Both the position numbers and the translations under genes were made by a program. From the NCBI GenBank assembly GCA_019114015.1, contig DXGG01000034.1, positions 1-5,844 of the forward strand: DNA of 5,844 nucleotides, read 5' to 3'. Source of the DNA: Candidatus Onthomorpha intestinigallinarum. GTDB taxonomy: Bacteria > Bacteroidota > Bacteroidia > Bacteroidales > P3. Below are positions 4,292-5,844 of the stretch, in pieces (within the stretch, counting starts at the first letter, position 1; every line of letters starts with the position of its first letter). A model generated the notes under the pieces. That model had not been told where the DNA came from. It did no database searches and was given only the letters and a program-made list of their open reading frames with translations.

Positions 4292-4453
4292 TTATCTCTT
4301 TTTGCCAAAGATGGCATCGAGAATCATTTTGCCTACTTTCCGTTCCAAACCTTGTTTGGTCGTGGGTATTCCTGTCTTTCGGCTAATCTTCTGTTTAGCT
4401 GCCGTTATGCCAACCGCTCTTTTCCAAGAGAAACTCAGTCCACGTATTTTCAT
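4292..4453 (-). CDS. small basic protein (53 aa)
   Basis: The start is the ATG overlapping the stop of the 40 aa membrane peptide as ATGA. Longer readings of this frame run across that peptide's gene and are unlikely. The 53 residues are very basic: MKIRGLSFSWKRAVGITAAK, then a KISRKTGIPTTKQGLERKVG stretch, then an amphipathic MILDAIFGKKR end. The pattern SWKRAxGIxxAKxKIxRxTGIPxT+xGxxRKxG looks like a conserved family of short proteins in gut bacteria and their phages, with no function I know of. High charge and lack of hydrophobic segments suggest nucleic-acid or membrane-surface contact. Tight coupling to the membrane peptide suggests the two act together. Confidence 0.6.
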   Translation of the reverse strand: MKIRGLSFSWKRAVGITAAKQKISRKTGIPTTKQGLERKVGKMILDAIFGKKR

Positions 4454-4572
4454 AAAATCCAATATACTAATGCGTAGCATATAAATGCTATCAGTCCCCA
4501 AAAGAGAACATAGAGAATGTTCCTGCACAGATATAGGATGAGGGCTAAACATCCCCATTTACCAAGTTTCAT
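4450..4572 (-). CDS. small membrane peptide (40 aa)
   Basis: This short frame begins 8 bp after the stop of the 286 aa gene and ends in an ATGA overlap with the 53 aa gene, filling the gap exactly. The peptide starts MKLGKWGCLALILYLCRNIL and continues YVLFWGLIAFICYALVYWIL. Apart from the K-x-x-K at the N-terminus and one Arg-Asn pair in the middle it is wholly hydrophobic, giving one long or two short membrane helices. It has three cysteines. Candidates by size are a pore-forming or regulatory membrane peptide; nothing decides this. The junctions on both sides make a real gene likely despite the length. Confidence 0.6.
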   Translation of the reverse strand: MKLGKWGCLALILYLCRNILYVLFWGLIAFICYALVYWIL

Positions 4573-4580
4573 AAGCTACA

Positions 4581-5441
4581 TTACAGTCCTTTCTTTTTGA
4601 ATGATTCCACTAACTTCTTTATCAGTGCGTCTATTTCATTGGCAAGACCATTCATGAATGCGGCTCTGGACGTCGGATTTTTCAATTTGCCGATTCCTTC
4701 TGAATCCATCTTCTTGAAGTTCAGTTCATAACGCGAAGATGGACCACCGAAACCCGCCCAATTCTCATTAAGAGTGATTAATGGACTCACGCCATCTATT
4801 GCTTCCTCCAATACCTTGTCTTTTGCTACATCACCACTATACTTTATACCATAAACATATTTTTCCAATGCATATACCGTGAACGTAATATCCTTCTTTT
4901 TCTTAGTACGGTAGATATTGAATGTTACTCCATAGCGTTTGTAACGGGTGCTTTTATAGTAATCTTCTATTTCTTTGGAGAAGTCTTTCTTTTCGATGTC
5001 ATAGCCTTTGGCGATGAGCAAATCTTGCAAGGTGTCCCAAAAATAGCATTGAAGTTGTTCGTTGCTCCAATCGTCAGTAGCTACAGCCTCACGTCCTGCC
5101 GCTGCAATAGTCATGTTACTGCTTGCCAACTTTGTATTGTCAGGGTTGGCCACTTTTACGGTTATGCCAAACATTTCTTTCATTTTGGCTTCAAAATTGC
5201 CGACTTGCAGATTGCCCTTACATACAAGTTCTCCGCCTTTCACATTTTCTCCGCTGCGGATAGATGCAAGGGTGGCATCTTCGGGTGCGAATTTTGCCCC
5301 TTTGTACACGCGCAGGCTTGCGCCAAATGCGTCCTTGAATTGTTTTCTCAGACTTTTAACCGTCATGCGGCCATTGATGCTAATTTCAGCCATAGTAAAA
5401 TTATCTTTTATAGAATTGATTAAATTGTTTATGATTCCCAT
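4581..5441 (-). CDS. hypothetical protein with tandem duplicated module (286 aa)
   Basis: The N-terminal third holds two related modules. Module 1 (about 20-61) has NGRMTVKSLRKQFKDAFG followed by LRVYKG and TLAS. Module 2 (about 72-114) has KGNLQVGNFEAKMKEMFG followed by VKVANP and MTIAA. The shared plan is strand, helix, F-G, strand, then a T-[LI]-A strand, possibly a small alpha/beta fold such as a beta-grasp. The C-terminal part (about 124-286) starts DDWSNEQLQCYFWDTLQDLL, has a beta-rich middle (YGVTFNIYRTKKKKDITFTVYA), a WAGFGGPSSRYEL segment and a basic C-terminal helix. It has no membrane helix or clear catalytic motif. The chosen start lies 13 bp after the upstream stop; Met17 at 5393 is an alternative because module 1 begins just after it. 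I have an impression that this module recurs in Bacteroidota proteins without assigned function. Confidence 0.75.
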   Translation of the reverse strand: MGIINNLINSIKDNFTMAEISINGRMTVKSLRKQFKDAFGASLRVYKGAKFAPEDATLASIRSGENVKGGELVCKGNLQVGNFEAKMKEMFGITVKVANPDNTKLASSNMTIAAAGREAVATDDWSNEQLQCYFWDTLQDLLIAKGYDIEKKDFSKEIEDYYKSTRYKRYGVTFNIYRTKKKKDITFTVYALEKYVYGIKYSGDVAKDKVLEEAIDGVSPLITLNENWAGFGGPSSRYELNFKKMDSEGIGKLKNPTSRAAFMNGLANEIDALIKKLVESFKKKGL

Positions 5442-5454
5442 ATGTCTTGATTGT

Positions 5455-5697
5455 TTATTTGATTCTTTTTAGATTGGCTTTTGCATTTTCTATATCCCGT
5501 TTAAGGCTTTCTATGCGCTTGTCATGAGAAGCGGCTCTGCTAATCTTTGACTTACGATAGTTAGCCTTGCTTGACGGAGTGGAAGCTCTTTTTATCAAGT
5601 CTGCATAATAAGCGTTGTCTTTTTTCTTAGCTTCCCGCTCCTTGGCGATCGATGCCCGGAGGTCTATGATTCGTTTCTTATAGTATTCTTTACTCAT
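5455..5697 (-). CDS. basic coiled-coil protein (80 aa)
   Basis: The start is the ATG that overlaps the stop of the upstream gene as ATGA; an earlier in-frame Met at 5745 would run back across that gene's coding end. The 80 aa product is highly charged. It has an N-terminal helix (EYYKKRIIDLRASIAKEREA), a second helix around YYADLIKRA, a Ser-rich break (STPSSKANYRKSK) and a C-terminal helix (KRIESLKRDIENAKANLKRI). Heptad-like spacing of Ile and Leu suggests a helical hairpin or coiled-coil dimer. It has no membrane segment. It is probably a structural partner of the 286 aa protein encoded 13 bp further on; that is inference from coupling. Confidence 0.7.
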   Translation of the reverse strand: MSKEYYKKRIIDLRASIAKEREAKKKDNAYYADLIKRASTPSSKANYRKSKISRAASHDKRIESLKRDIENAKANLKRIK

Positions 5698-5844
5698 GAT
5701 TCGATAGAAAGTTGATACGTATCCGAGACACGCTCCCAGACACATTTGTTTTCACGCATTGATTTGTCACGATTAAGACGGAACACACCCACGAAACGGT
5801 AGAAACAGAAACCCAAATCATCTTTGTACCGCAGGAATGTAACC
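5694..5844 (-). CDS. C-terminal part of a protein, possibly with a PUA-like domain
   Basis: A frame open from the window edge ends in a TGA that overlaps the next start as ATGA. The 49 visible residues include VTFLRYKDDLGFCFYRFVGV, then FRLNRDK, a short turn, CVWERVSDTY and QLSIES. The alternation of aromatic strand (FCFYRFVGVF), charged helix-like stretch and W-x-R-[VI]-S strand recalls the ends of SRA/EVE/PUA-like barrels fused to restriction-type nucleases, where a YRFxGVF strand is frequent. This is a resemblance by eye over a short fragment, and most of the protein lies outside. If correct, the cluster's first gene would be a modified-base or RNA-binding protein. Confidence 0.55.
   Translation of the reverse strand, partial: VTFLRYKDDLGFCFYRFVGVFRLNRDKSMRENKCVWERVSDTYQLSIES

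Noticed and set aside
4287..4294. TAACTTTG on the minus strand as a promoter -7 element for the AT-rich gene
   Set aside because: No TTTG lies about 20 nt upstream, and transcription would start in front of the hairpin at 4249-4285, which would then block it.
4454..4558. Longer start for the 53 aa protein (88 aa)
   Set aside because: The extra N-terminal residues are low-complexity and lie over the well-formed 40 aa membrane peptide; the ATGA overlap at 4450-4453 gives a more natural start.
5062..5472. Rightward 132-136 aa frames over 5025-5472
   Set aside because: They mirror the 286 aa gene on the opposite strand, have Cys/Leu/Phe-rich shadow composition and no start signals.

Overview
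The window looks like chromosome of a Bacteroidota gut-type bacterium (Bacteroides/Parabacteroides-like). The evidence is a promoter of the Bacteroides type (TTTG, 20 nt, TAACTTTG), weak or absent Shine-Dalgarno sequences at many starts, a tRNA-Leu(UAG) 3' half without encoded CCA, and the general style of the small proteins. No gene here supports a species name. The left half appears to be one end of an integrated prophage or integrative element. The right half is flanking chromosome or a second island.

Positions 1-2835 hold a compact two-way control region. Four small genes run leftward (91 aa, 68 aa, a 71 aa HTH-like protein, and a two-helix membrane protein cut by the window edge). Six genes run rightward: an XRE-type repressor (1036-1389), two unknown proteins, a membrane-anchored protein with a small SH3-like domain, a 76 aa helical protein, and a 105 aa repressor-like protein with a WLLVGEGAF motif. 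Between the two arms, 875-1035 carries a Bacteroides-type promoter for the leftward genes, an 8+8 bp palindrome, and three copies of AAAAAGTTTCA. This is the expected layout of a lysogeny/immunity switch: the repressor arm ends at the element boundary and the opposite arm leads into the element.

At about 2836 the sequence changes abruptly into the 3' half of a tRNA-Leu(UAG), starting at the anticodon loop, followed by the tRNA's own terminator. The 5' half is missing, and the bases to the left do not pair with the anticodon stem. This is the displaced-tRNA side of a tRNA-directed integration event.

Positions 2940-3412 are non-coding but structured: a strong hairpin/terminator, a 15/16 bp direct repeat 185 bp apart, an 8 bp inverted repeat, a 9 bp direct repeat, and a weak hairpin ending in eight Ts.

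Positions 3413-5844 are all leftward. An isolated, very AT-rich 260 aa gene of unknown function lies after a terminator-like hairpin. Upstream of it is a tight cluster of a truncated protein with a PUA-like look, an 80 aa coiled-coil protein, a 286 aa protein with an internally duplicated module, a 40 aa membrane peptide and a 53 aa basic peptide. Two of the joins are ATGA overlaps. None of these five has a function I can name. The cluster is the best candidate here for an undescribed system.
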